This document shows, one piece after another, positions 53,651 through 62,064 of a stretch of 64,000 nucleotides of DNA. This DNA is from an uncultured Pseudomonadota bacterium. GTDB taxonomy: Bacteria > Pseudomonadota > Gammaproteobacteria > Steroidobacterales > Woeseiaceae. The notes under the pieces are model-generated. The model searched no databases, had not been told where the DNA came from, and was given only the letters and a program-made list of their open reading frames with translations. Position numbers and translations under genes: made by a program. The stretch spans positions 248,001 through 312,000 of the forward strand of contig CAJXJW010000001.1 in assembly GCA_913055625.1 (NCBI GenBank), written 5' to 3'. Each line of letters starts with the position of its first letter. The first letter of the stretch is position 1.

Positions 53651-56002
53651 ATGAAGGACCTCAGGAGCGGGACCGCGCTCGCGAATCGCTATTCGCTCAC
53701 TCGCCGCCTCGGCACCGGCGGCAGCGTCGACGTCTGGCTGGCGACCGACCGCATGACGCGAGCGGACGTTGCGTTGAAGATCCTCCGCGGCGACGGCTGG
53801 CCCGTGGAGGCGCTGCGCGAGGAATGGCAGACGAGTATCCGGCTGCTGCACCCGCATATCGTCCGCGTCTTCGAGTTTCACGACGCCGCGCCGGAGCGCG
53901 ACGAGCCCGCGCTGTTCAGCCTGCAATTCATCGACGGCCCGTCGATTGGCGTACTGGCCGGCGCCGCCTGCGCGGAGATCCTGGCGCCGATCGCGCTGAT
54001 CGCGGACGCCTTGCGCTACGCGCACGCGCGCGACGTCGTGCACCGCGACGTCAAGGCCGGCAACGTCCTGATTGACGCGAACGGCGCGCCGTACCTGGTC
54101 GATTTCGGTGTTGCCGCCACGCGCGACAATCGCGCGGGCGGCGGCTCACCGATCGCCGCGAGTCCCCAGTCCCTCGCCGGCGACGCGCCGTCGCCGGCGG
54201 ACGACATTTTCGCGCTGGGCGGGCTGGTGTACGAACTGATCAGCGGCCGGTCGCCGTACCCGGCGGACGACCTCGCCGGCGCGATTCGCGACACCGTGCC
54301 GAAGCCGCTGACGGCGGCCGACGGATCGCCGGTGCCCGCGGCGATTGCGGACCTCGTCGCTCGCATGCTCGCGAAGGACGTCGCCGCCCGGCCGGACGCT
54401 GCGGGGGTTGCCGAGGCCATCCGGGCAGCCGGCATCGAGCCGGGGCCGGCTCCCCGTGAGCGGCTCGGTACGTCGCGCAAGGCCAGCGACGTGCTCATCG
54501 AACCAGGCAGGGCGGAGCCACGGCGGCGAGGCGTCGCTCCGGACGCGCGCGTGCGGGAACGGCGAACGGGCCTGAGCCCGCGCGTCGTCGGCGTGTCGCT
54601 TGCCGTGCTCGTCGCACTGTTGCTCGCGGTCGTCTTCCTGCTGCCCGAGACGGTGGCGCCACCGGACGCACCGCCGGCGGGAGCCGCCACGCAAGGGCCC
54701 GGCAATGCGTCGGACGGGGACGAGGAGAGCGCGGCGGCAGGGGCCGGGGAGCCGCTGCCGGACCGGGACGAGCGCGTGCGGGCACGCGCGGAGACCGAGA
54801 AGGTCCTGGGACAGCTGGTCGCCAAGGTTCGGACGCTCGAAGGCAGGGCGGTGGAGCGGTGGGGCGGCGTGGCCTGGGTGAAGGGCAGCGAGGCCTACGC
54901 GGCCGGCGACGCGGCGTACCTTGCGCAGGACTACGCGACGGCGACGGCGCACTACGAAGAGGCGATTCGCAATATCGACCCCCTGTTGTCAAAGGTCGAT
55001 GCCGTCTTCGACGCGACGATGGCCAGTGCCGAAGCCGCCCTCGGGAACGGCGATTCTGCCGAGGCGTTGCGGCTCTATGAACTGGCCGTCGCCATTTCGC
55101 CGGGCGCGGCGCGCGCGAATGCCGGCCTGGAACGGGCGCGGAACCTCGATCGTGTGCTGGCGCTGACGCAGCAGGGTTTCGACCTCGAGCGCGAGGGCGA
55201 ACTCTCGGCATCGCGCGACAGCTTCGCGCAGGCGGTCGAGATCGATCCGCAATGGCAGGTGGCCCGGGACGGTCTCGCGCGCGTGGAAGCGTTGATCACG
55301 CAGCAAACCTTCGAAGAGCGCATGAGCGAAGGACTGAACGCGCTGGCGCTGGGAGAATATGCTGCGGCGCGCGCCGCGTTCCAGCGCGCCCAGGCGCTGG
55401 ATCCATCGTCGACCGAGCCGGCGGACGGCCTCCTGCAGGTCGAACAGGGCATTCGTCTCGGCAACATCGCTGCCCTCGAGGGCGAAGCGGCAGCGCTGGT
55501 AGCGGAGGAGCGCTGGGCCGAGGCGGCGGAGACCTACGAACGCATTCTGGAATTGGACGACACGCTCACTTTCGCGAACGAGGGGCTCGCGCGTTCGCGC
55601 GAGATGATCGCGTTGCACCAGCAGCTCGCCGATTACATCGCGGCGCCGGACAGCCTCAGTGCCGACGCGACGATGCAGCGCGCGACGAGCCTGCTCGTCA
55701 ACATCACGCGCATGGGCGATATCGGCCCGCGGCTCGCCGGCCAGCGCGACGAACTGTCTCGCCTGCTGAAGCGTGCCGCAACGCCGCTGACCGTGCGGTT
55801 GTTGTCGGACCAGAAGACGGACGTGTCCGTCTACAAAGTTGGTAAACTCGGCACCTTCGACGCCACCGAGCTGTCGCTTCGTCCCGGCACCTACGTCGCC
55901 GTCGGCAGCCGACCCGGCTACCGTGACGTGCGCCTGGAATTCCGCGTGGCGCCGGAGGTCGACATGGAGCCTGTCGTGGTTCGTTGCGAGGAACAAATTT
56001 GA
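53651..56002 (+). CDS. Transmembrane Ser/Thr protein kinase with TPR-rich extracytoplasmic region
   Basis: 783 residues. Cytoplasmic kinase domain (about 12-265): glycine loop R-L-G-T-G-G-S-V-D-V-W, lysine in V-A-L-K-I-L, catalytic H-R-D-V-K-A-G-N, and V-D-F-G-V-A-A. A basic linker leads to one membrane helix (about 312-332: V-S-L-A-V-L-V-A-L-L-L-A-V-V). The outer part has a coiled stretch and several TPR-like repeats (about 400-660). A C-terminal beta domain (about 700-783) reads like a PEGA unit (K-L-G-T-F-D...G-T-Y-V-A-V-G-S-R-P-G-Y-R). It probably senses the periplasm and signals inward to the FHA-bearing partners encoded next. Overlaps the next gene by 4 bases. Confidence 0.93.
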   Translation: MKDLRSGTALANRYSLTRRLGTGGSVDVWLATDRMTRADVALKILRGDGWPVEALREEWQTSIRLLHPHIVRVFEFHDAAPERDEPALFSLQFIDGPSIGVLAGAACAEILAPIALIADALRYAHARDVVHRDVKAGNVLIDANGAPYLVDFGVAATRDNRAGGGSPIAASPQSLAGDAPSPADDIFALGGLVYELISGRSPYPADDLAGAIRDTVPKPLTAADGSPVPAAIADLVARMLAKDVAARPDAAGVAEAIRAAGIEPGPAPRERLGTSRKASDVLIEPGRAEPRRRGVAPDARVRERRTGLSPRVVGVSLAVLVALLLAVVFLLPETVAPPDAPPAGAATQGPGNASDGDEESAAAGAGEPLPDRDERVRARAETEKVLGQLVAKVRTLEGRAVERWGGVAWVKGSEAYAAGDAAYLAQDYATATAHYEEAIRNIDPLLSKVDAVFDATMASAEAALGNGDSAEALRLYELAVAISPGAARANAGLERARNLDRVLALTQQGFDLEREGELSASRDSFAQAVEIDPQWQVARDGLARVEALITQQTFEERMSEGLNALALGEYAAARAAFQRAQALDPSSTEPADGLLQVEQGIRLGNIAALEGEAAALVAEERWAEAAETYERILELDDTLTFANEGLARSREMIALHQQLADYIAAPDSLSADATMQRATSLLVNITRMGDIGPRLAGQRDELSRLLKRAATPLTVRLLSDQKTDVSVYKVGKLGTFDATELSLRPGTYVAVGSRPGYRDVRLEFRVAPEVDMEPVVVRCEEQI

Positions 56003-58422
56003 GCTATACGCACCTGGTCGTTCGCGACGTCGATGGTGAGCGCCGCATCGAAGATCGCGAGCTGCCGCTGCGTATCGGTACCGGCAGCGATTGCGGCGTG
56101 CGCCTGCCCGGCCCGGGCGGCGGCGCGGTCGTCCTGCTGGATCTCCTGGACGGCGTGCCTTTCGTGCAGCCCGTGGCACGCGATGCGGGCGTGCAGCTCA
56201 ACGGCGAGGCGCTGACGGCGAGCCGCCGGGTCGCGCACGACGACGTGCTCTCGTTCTATGGCAGCCGAGTGCGCATCGACGCGGGCGACGAACTGCGCCT
56301 CGACGTGCAGCTCGAGGACAGCGCCTACGTTACGCAGCCACCGGACTACGGGAATGCCGCGGACGCCGGCGCCGACGAGGCCATCGCGCCAACGGCTTTC
56401 CGGCGCGCGGCGGAATCCCGGGCGGCCGTCGCAGAGAAGCCCGGTCACGCGCTGCGCAACATCGTCATCGCGGGCTTCGTCGTGCTGGGCGCGATTTCCT
56501 GGCTCCTGTTCACGTCGAAGTCGATCCAGTTCGTGATCGAACCCGCGTCGCCCGACGACGTCCAGATCGACGGCGGCTGGTTCCGGCTGCCGCTCGGCGA
56601 CCGCCTGCTGTTGCGCAAGGGCGAATACGTGCTGCGCGTCCAGAAGGGCGGCTACTACGATGTCACGCAGACGTTCGTCGTGGACGACGCGCCGAGCAAG
56701 ACGGTGACCGTCACGATGCGCAAGCGGCCCGGCCGGCTGACGGTGCTGACGACCCCGGATGCCGACGTGACGGTGCACGTGGACGAGACGCATATCGGGC
56801 CGGCACCGCTCGGCCCGATCGAGCTGCAGCCGGGCAATCACAGCATCCGGGTCGAATCCGATCGCTTTCTGCCGTACGCGGACATCGTCGAATTCGCGGG
56901 GCTCGATCGCGACGTGACCGTCAACGTGCAGCTGGTGCCGCGGTGGGCCGACGTCACGGTGCGCTCCGAACCGCCGGGCGCACGGATCCTGCAGGGCGAG
57001 GAGACGCTCGGCGAGACGCCTGCGACCGTCCAGCTCTTCGAGGGCAGTCACGCGTTGTCGGTCGTTCTCGACGGCTACAAGGCATGGGACGGCTCGGTTT
57101 CCGTGCAGGCGAACGTGCCGCTCGAATTGCCGCTCGTTCAGCTGGAGGAGGCGGATGCCCGGCTCACCGTGAATACGATTCCGCGGGGTGCGAACGTGCA
57201 GGTCAACGGGCGCTACCGCGGCCAGTCGCCGTTGACGCTGGACCTCGCGCCCGACACGGACTACGAGATCGGCCTGTCGAAGGCGGGCTACGGGACGGCG
57301 AGCCGCAGCGTGCGGCTCGCATCCGCGGCGCGGGACGCGATCACGGTCGACCTGACGGCGCGCACTGGCGCGGTCACGGTCAATGTCGTGCCTTCGGACG
57401 CCGTCGTGTTCGTCGACGGCAACGTGCACGGCCCCGGGTCGACGACACTGAACCTGAGCTCGGCGCCACACCGGATCGAGGTCCGCAAGCCGGGGTACGA
57501 GTCCTGGTCGCGGACAGTGACGCCCCGGCCCGGGTACCCGCAGACGCTCACGGCCCGCTTGCGGTCGGAAGAGGCCATCGCCCGCGCGCAGATCCAGACC
57601 GTGGCCCGGACGCAGGACGGGAAGGAACTCAAGCGCGTCGAGCCCGGCAGCTTCACGATGGGCAGCTCACGCAGCGACCAGGGCCGGCGCGCGAACGAGG
57701 TCATCGTACCGGTTCGGATCACGCGGCCGTTCTTCATCAGCGTGCACGAAGTCACGAACAGGGAGTTTTCGCAGTTCGCCGCGAACCACGATTCCGGGTC
57801 GGCGATTCACGCGACGCTGGCCGCGGACCAGAACCCGGTTGCAAACGTGACCTGGGCGCAGGCCGCGGCGTACTGCAACTACCTGAGCGCGCGCGAGGGG
57901 CTGACGCCGGTGTACGAGGAGCGCTTCGGCGAGTACGAAGCGATCCTGCCGTTCCCGAACGGCTACCGGCTGCCGACCGAGGCGGAATGGGTCTGGGCGC
58001 TGAGGTACCGGGGCGTGGCGTCGGCCGACAAGTACCCGTGGGGGATCAACTGGCCGCCCCGCGAGAACGCCGGCAACTACGCCGATCGGTCCGCCGCGGA
58101 GCTCGTGCCGACCATCCTCCCGGCGTATAACGACGGCTTTGCCGCGACGGCGCCGGTGGGCAGCTTCCCGCCGAACGCGCTGGGCCTGTACGATGCGGGC
58201 GGCAACGTGGCCGAATGGGTCAACGACTGGTACACCGTGCCGACGCCGGGCCTGACCGAGCCGGTCACAGACCCGACCGGCCCCGAGCGCGGCACCAGCC
58301 ACGTGATCCGCGGATCGAGTTGGAGGCATGCCGGCATGACGGAGCTGCGCCTGACCTACCGGGACTACGGCGACGGCGCCCGGCCCGACGTCGGTTTTCG
58401 GATCGTGCGCAACGCGGAGTGA
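55999..58422 (+). CDS. Membrane protein with FHA-like, PEGA-repeat and FGE-like domains
   Basis: 807 residues from a TTG overlapping the kinase stop codon (AGGA 7 bases ahead). Residues about 1-105 look like an FHA domain (P-L-R-I-G-T-G-S-D-C-G-V-R-L, V-Q-L-N-G-E-A-L), so phosphothreonine binding is likely in the cytosol. A membrane helix (about 152-170) is followed by four or five PEGA-type repeats (about 185-525; e.g. P-R-G-A-N-V-Q-V-N-G-R-Y-R-G). The C-terminal 270 residues have the formylglycine-generating-enzyme fold (N-G-Y-R-L-P-T-E-A-E-W, G-N-V-A-E-W-V-N-D-W-Y, R-G-S-S-W-R), but the catalytic cysteines of true FGE are absent. That end is therefore probably a binding module. It bridges kinase signalling and the periplasm. 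Confidence 0.9.
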   Translation: MSYTHLVVRDVDGERRIEDRELPLRIGTGSDCGVRLPGPGGGAVVLLDLLDGVPFVQPVARDAGVQLNGEALTASRRVAHDDVLSFYGSRVRIDAGDELRLDVQLEDSAYVTQPPDYGNAADAGADEAIAPTAFRRAAESRAAVAEKPGHALRNIVIAGFVVLGAISWLLFTSKSIQFVIEPASPDDVQIDGGWFRLPLGDRLLLRKGEYVLRVQKGGYYDVTQTFVVDDAPSKTVTVTMRKRPGRLTVLTTPDADVTVHVDETHIGPAPLGPIELQPGNHSIRVESDRFLPYADIVEFAGLDRDVTVNVQLVPRWADVTVRSEPPGARILQGEETLGETPATVQLFEGSHALSVVLDGYKAWDGSVSVQANVPLELPLVQLEEADARLTVNTIPRGANVQVNGRYRGQSPLTLDLAPDTDYEIGLSKAGYGTASRSVRLASAARDAITVDLTARTGAVTVNVVPSDAVVFVDGNVHGPGSTTLNLSSAPHRIEVRKPGYESWSRTVTPRPGYPQTLTARLRSEEAIARAQIQTVARTQDGKELKRVEPGSFTMGSSRSDQGRRANEVIVPVRITRPFFISVHEVTNREFSQFAANHDSGSAIHATLAADQNPVANVTWAQAAAYCNYLSAREGLTPVYEERFGEYEAILPFPNGYRLPTEAEWVWALRYRGVASADKYPWGINWPPRENAGNYADRSAAELVPTILPAYNDGFAATAPVGSFPPNALGLYDAGGNVAEWVNDWYTVPTPGLTEPVTDPTGPERGTSHVIRGSSWRHAGMTELRLTYRDYGDGARPDVGFRIVRNAE

Positions 58423-58477
58423 CACGGCGGGGATTTTTTCGGCCCGGCGCTGTCCAATTCGTTAAGGTATTCAGGCG

Positions 58478-58753
58478 ATGTCGATGCGAACACAGTGGTT
58501 GATCCTGGCTTTCCTGCTGGCGCTGCTGCCGGGCGCGGCCCTGCCGCAGGCGCCCGACGGAACGCCGCCGGAAGACGCCGTCGAGGCCGACGCGGACGAC
58601 GGCGCGGTGGTGGACGAGGACGAGGCCGACGACGAGGAAGACCCGGTGATCGAGACGGACGACGAGAGCTATCTCGACATCGACGAAGAGGATTTTCGCC
58701 CCAGCGAGGAAGTACCGACCGACCAGTCGATCGCCTTTCCGGTCGACATCTGA
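58478..58753 (+). CDS. Small acidic secreted protein
   Basis: 91 residues: a signal peptide (W-L-I-L-A-F-L-L-A-L-L-P-G-A-A-L-P-Q) followed by a strongly acidic tail with more than twenty Asp/Glu in about 65 residues and no basic cluster. No recognised family. The gene lies 55 bases after the FGE-like gene and 21 bases before the MotA/TolQ-type gene on the same strand, which makes it part of the operon. It may act as a metal-binding or electrostatic partner of the periplasmic proteins here, but that is speculative. Confidence 0.65.
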   Translation: MSMRTQWLILAFLLALLPGAALPQAPDGTPPEDAVEADADDGAVVDEDEADDEEDPVIETDDESYLDIDEEDFRPSEEVPTDQSIAFPVDI

Positions 58754-58774
58754 TCCGAGGACGCCAGCCAGACG

Positions 58775-59575
58775 ATGAAAAAGAAAAACATACCCGTCGA
58801 ATTCGTGTTTCAACTGTTCGCGCTGATCATTGCCATCATCGTGGTGCACGCTTTCTACGTCTCGGTCGTGCGGCCGAACGCAGCACAGGTGATCGAGGAG
58901 CAGGCCGCCGCGGCCGAGGCGGACCCGGACTACGTCCGGGAACGTTCGGTCTGGGTTTTGATCAAGGACCTCGAGCAGGAGTCCTGCTTCATCCTGATGT
59001 TCTGGGCACTCGCGATCATGGCGTTCAAGGCGGTCAAGATCCTGGGGGAGCGCCGGCTGCTGGACGTCGATCTTGTTCCCGTGGCCGACGGCATGCGAAT
59101 ACTGCCCGAGGACACGCGCGAGTTTGCGCGCCAGGTGCAGGCGCTGCCGGAAGACCGCCAGGAAATGCTGCTGCCGCGCGCGCTGCTGAACGCACTGCGC
59201 CGGTTCAACTCGACGCACAATATCCAGGACGTATCGACCAGCACACACACGATCTGCGAATCGGAAGCGGAGCGCCTCGAATCCGAACTCTCGATGATCC
59301 GCTACATTTCCTGGGCCATTCCGTCCATCGGCTTCATCGGCACCGTGCGCGGAATCGGCGAGGCGCTCGCGCAGGCGGACAAGGCAGTACAGGGCGACAT
59401 CGCCGGCGTCACGCAGAGCCTGGGTGTCGCGTTCAACTCGACGTTCATTGCGCTCCTCATCAGCATTTTCCTGATGTTCCTCGTGCACCAGTTGCAGCTC
59501 CTGCAGGAGCGGCTCGTGTTCGATACCGAGTCCTACTGTGACGACAAGCTGATCCGCCACATGAAGGCGGACTGA
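58775..59575 (+). CDS. MotA/TolQ/ExbB proton-channel family protein
   Basis: 266 residues. Two N-terminal membrane helices (about 9-28 and 70-88) are followed by a cytoplasmic segment (about 95-175). The C-terminal paired helices carry the family core: W-A-I-P-S-I-G-F-I-G-T-V-R-G-I-G-E-A-L (near 185, compare TolQ G-L-L-G-T-V-W-G-I) and S-L-G-V-A-F-N-S-T-F-I-A-L-L-I-S-I (near 215). It should form the ion-conducting pentameric stator. No ExbD, TolR or MotB gene is adjacent. The two vWA proteins encoded just downstream have single Asp-bearing helices that could fill that role. Confidence 0.9.
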   Translation: MKKKNIPVEFVFQLFALIIAIIVVHAFYVSVVRPNAAQVIEEQAAAAEADPDYVRERSVWVLIKDLEQESCFILMFWALAIMAFKAVKILGERRLLDVDLVPVADGMRILPEDTREFARQVQALPEDRQEMLLPRALLNALRRFNSTHNIQDVSTSTHTICESEAERLESELSMIRYISWAIPSIGFIGTVRGIGEALAQADKAVQGDIAGVTQSLGVAFNSTFIALLISIFLMFLVHQLQLLQERLVFDTESYCDDKLIRHMKAD

Positions 59576-59591
59576 CGGCCGGGCGCAGCGC

Positions 59592-60956
59592 ATGAGCATG
59601 CTGGCACTGGACATCAACGATGCGGGCATCGTGGCCTTCGACGGTCGCGACGTGCGCTACCGGGAGCCCGGATACGCATTGCTCGACGACGGCGAGCTCA
59701 CGACCGGCAACAGCGCCTGGCGACAGGCGAGACTCCGGCCGCGGCACATCCAGGACCACTTCTGGTCGCGCCTCGACACCGAGGCCCTGCCGGACCAACG
59801 CTTCCGGCACCTGTCGGCCGCCGACCTCGTCAGCCGCCAGCTCGAGCAGATCGCGGCGGCCGCGGGTTCCGGCATCGAACAGGTCATCGTCGCGGTCCCG
59901 GCGTACATGGAGGCCGGCAATCTCGGCTTGTTTCTCGGCATCTGCAACGAACTCGGGCTCCCCGTCACCGCCCTGGTCGACGCAGCCGTCGCTGCCACGC
60001 GCCGGGAATACTCGGCCGCGGTGCCGGTGCACGTCGACATCAGCCTGCATTCGGCACTGCTGACGCGGCTGGGCCAGCCGGGCAAGGCGCAGGTCGAGAA
60101 GGCCGACGTCGTCGACGCCGCCGGCGTCGCGGTGCTGAACGACGCCTGGGTGCGGGTCATTGCCGAGGCTTTCGTCCGCCAGTCGCGTTTCGACCCGCTG
60201 CACACGGCGGAAACCGAGCAGTTGCTGTTCGACCGGCTGCCGGATTGGCTGGATGCGGCGGCCGGCGGCACCAGCCTGAGTCTCGAGATCACGCACGGCG
60301 GACTGACGCATGCGGCGGAGATCGACGGGCTCGCGCTGACCGCAGCGGCGGCGCCCGTGTACCAGCGCATCGTCACGCAGTTGCGGGCGCTCGTGCGCGC
60401 CGGGGAGACGCCGGCGTTGCAGCTCACGGATCGTGCGGCGCGATTGCCCGGCCTCGCGGACATGCTGCGGGCGCGCGTCGGCGGCGAGGTGTTCCTGCTG
60501 GAGTCCGCGGCGACCGCGCGGGGTCTGTACAGCCGCGGGCGCGGGCTCGGGACAGGCGGGGCCGTCGCGTTGCTGCGCCAGCTGCCGTGGGACCAGGCAT
60601 CGGTGACGGTCGAGGTGACGCCGGACGACGGTGACGGCGGGCGACCGACGCACGTTCTGTTCGGCAATCATGCGTACGCGATCAACGAGGAGCCGCTCGC
60701 CCTGGGAACGCGCGCCGAGGAGGACGGTCGCTGGATCGTGCTCGAGGCCGCGATGCCGGGCGTATCGAGGCGTCATTGCACACTCGAGATCGACAACAAC
60801 CAGTGTGTGGTGCGCGACGTCAGCCGATTCGGCACGTTCCTGAACGGCCACCGGCTCGAGGGCTCCGCCGTGCTGCAGGCCGGCGACACGATACGCGTCG
60901 GCACGCCCGGTTACGAGCTGCGCCTGATCACCGTGGAGCGAGACCATGGCGCGTAG
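59592..60956 (+). CDS. Actin/Hsp70-like protein fused to a C-terminal FHA domain
   Basis: 454 residues. The first 320 residues resemble a degenerate DnaK/actin-fold ATPase: M-L-A-L-D-I-N-D-A-G-I at the start (phosphate-1-like), V-I-V-A-V-P-A-Y-M near 98, and L-V-D-A-A-V-A-A near 128, but several canonical ATP-site residues are missing. The last 100 residues are a clear FHA domain (L-G-T-R...G-V-S-R-R-H-C-T-L-E-I...V-R-D-V-S-R-F-G-T-F-L-N-G-H-R-L), which binds phosphothreonine. No membrane helix, so cytosolic. Probably a phospho-regulated scaffold between the kinases and the channel. Overlaps the first vWA gene by 11 bases. Confidence 0.85.
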   Translation: MSMLALDINDAGIVAFDGRDVRYREPGYALLDDGELTTGNSAWRQARLRPRHIQDHFWSRLDTEALPDQRFRHLSAADLVSRQLEQIAAAAGSGIEQVIVAVPAYMEAGNLGLFLGICNELGLPVTALVDAAVAATRREYSAAVPVHVDISLHSALLTRLGQPGKAQVEKADVVDAAGVAVLNDAWVRVIAEAFVRQSRFDPLHTAETEQLLFDRLPDWLDAAAGGTSLSLEITHGGLTHAAEIDGLALTAAAAPVYQRIVTQLRALVRAGETPALQLTDRAARLPGLADMLRARVGGEVFLLESAATARGLYSRGRGLGTGGAVALLRQLPWDQASVTVEVTPDDGDGGRPTHVLFGNHAYAINEEPLALGTRAEEDGRWIVLEAAMPGVSRRHCTLEIDNNQCVVRDVSRFGTFLNGHRLEGSAVLQAGDTIRVGTPGYELRLITVERDHGA

Positions 60957-62049
60957 ACGCCGCGACTCGCAGATCTTCAGCATGTCGTTTCTCGACTGCA
61001 TGAGCTGTGGATTCGGCGCGGTCATCCTGTTCTTCATGATCATCAATGCCCAGGTCAAGGAGACGACGGAGGAGGACCCGGACAACCTGATGGCGGAGAC
61101 GCGCCGGCTCGAGACCGAGATCCTCGAGGGGCGCAAGAACCTCGTACTCGCGCGCAATACGATCGAGGACCTCGAGTCGCGCAAGGACACGGCGCAGGGC
61201 CAGATCGAACAGATCCTGTCGCTGATCGAGCAATTGCGGGCCGAGCTCTCGAAGTACGACGAGGACACGCTGGCGAAGATCGAGCGGGTCGAACAGCTGC
61301 AGTCCGACATCGAGTCTCTCGAAGAGGAAGTCGAGCGCCTGCTGAAGCTCGCCGCCGAACAGGAAGACGACGGTGACCGCATTCGCGCGTACAACGACGA
61401 AGGGCAGGGGGCCCGGCAATACCTCACCGGCCTGAAACTCGACGGCAAGCGTACGCTGATACTCGTCGACCGTTCTGCGAGCATGCTCGACGACACGATT
61501 GTCAACATCATCCGCCGCCGCAACATGTCGGACACCGAGAAGATGCGATCCGTGAAATGGCGGCAGGCGGTTGCAACCGTCGACTGGCTGACCGCGCAGA
61601 TCCGGCCGGGCACCGAGTTCCAGATCTACATGTACAACAACGAGGCCGAGCCTGTGATCCGCGGCAGCGGCGGCACCTGGCTGCGCGCGGACGACGGCTC
61701 GCAACTCGACGAGGCGGTGCGCGCGTTGCGCAGCACGATTCCGGAGAACGGCACGAACCTGCACGCGGCTTTCAACGTGGCGCGCCAGCTGGAACCGCAG
61801 CCCGACAACATCATCCTGCTCGCCGACGGCCTGCCGACGATGGATGCGCCGACGAGCAACCGGCGCGTGGTGTCCGGCCAGCAGCGACTCGGACTGTTCC
61901 GGGATGCCGTCCGAGAAATCCCCGGCAACATCCCGGTCAACATCCTGCTGTACCCGATGGAAGGCGACTTCGAGGCGCCGATCGTCTACTGGGCGCTGGC
62001 GTTCCAGTCGGGTGGTTCGCTGGTGTCCGTCAGCCGGGACTGGCCATGA
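60946..62049 (+). CDS. Membrane-anchored vWA-domain protein, copy 1
   Basis: 367 residues. Arg-rich N-terminus (M-A-R-R-R-R), then a single helix (about 11-33) reading F-S-M-S-F-L-D-C-M-S-C-G-F-G-A-V-I-L-F. By the positive-inside rule the rest is periplasmic. A coiled coil follows (about 40-145), then a von Willebrand A domain (about 168-367) with the MIDAS motif D-R-S-A-S near 176 and a T-N-L-H-A-A-F threonine region. D17 lies at the start of the helix, as in ExbD/TolR/MotB. Starts 11 bases inside the FHA gene and is 15 bases from its paralogue. Likely partner of the channel subunit at 58775. Confidence 0.88.
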   Translation: MARRRRDSQIFSMSFLDCMSCGFGAVILFFMIINAQVKETTEEDPDNLMAETRRLETEILEGRKNLVLARNTIEDLESRKDTAQGQIEQILSLIEQLRAELSKYDEDTLAKIERVEQLQSDIESLEEEVERLLKLAAEQEDDGDRIRAYNDEGQGARQYLTGLKLDGKRTLILVDRSASMLDDTIVNIIRRRNMSDTEKMRSVKWRQAVATVDWLTAQIRPGTEFQIYMYNNEAEPVIRGSGGTWLRADDGSQLDEAVRALRSTIPENGTNLHAAFNVARQLEPQPDNIILLADGLPTMDAPTSNRRVVSGQQRLGLFRDAVREIPGNIPVNILLYPMEGDFEAPIVYWALAFQSGGSLVSVSRDWP

Positions 62050-62064
62050 GCAGGAAGGCCTGAC

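Noticed and set aside
53651..58422. Type VI secretion regulatory locus
   Set aside because: Kinase, PP2C and FHA proteins recall PpkA/PppA/Fha, but no Tss, Hcp, VgrG or ClpV gene is present in the window.
58423..58477. T-run (GATTTTTT near 58430) as terminator inside the operon
   Set aside because: There is no stable stem before the T-run, and the next gene follows within 55 bases.
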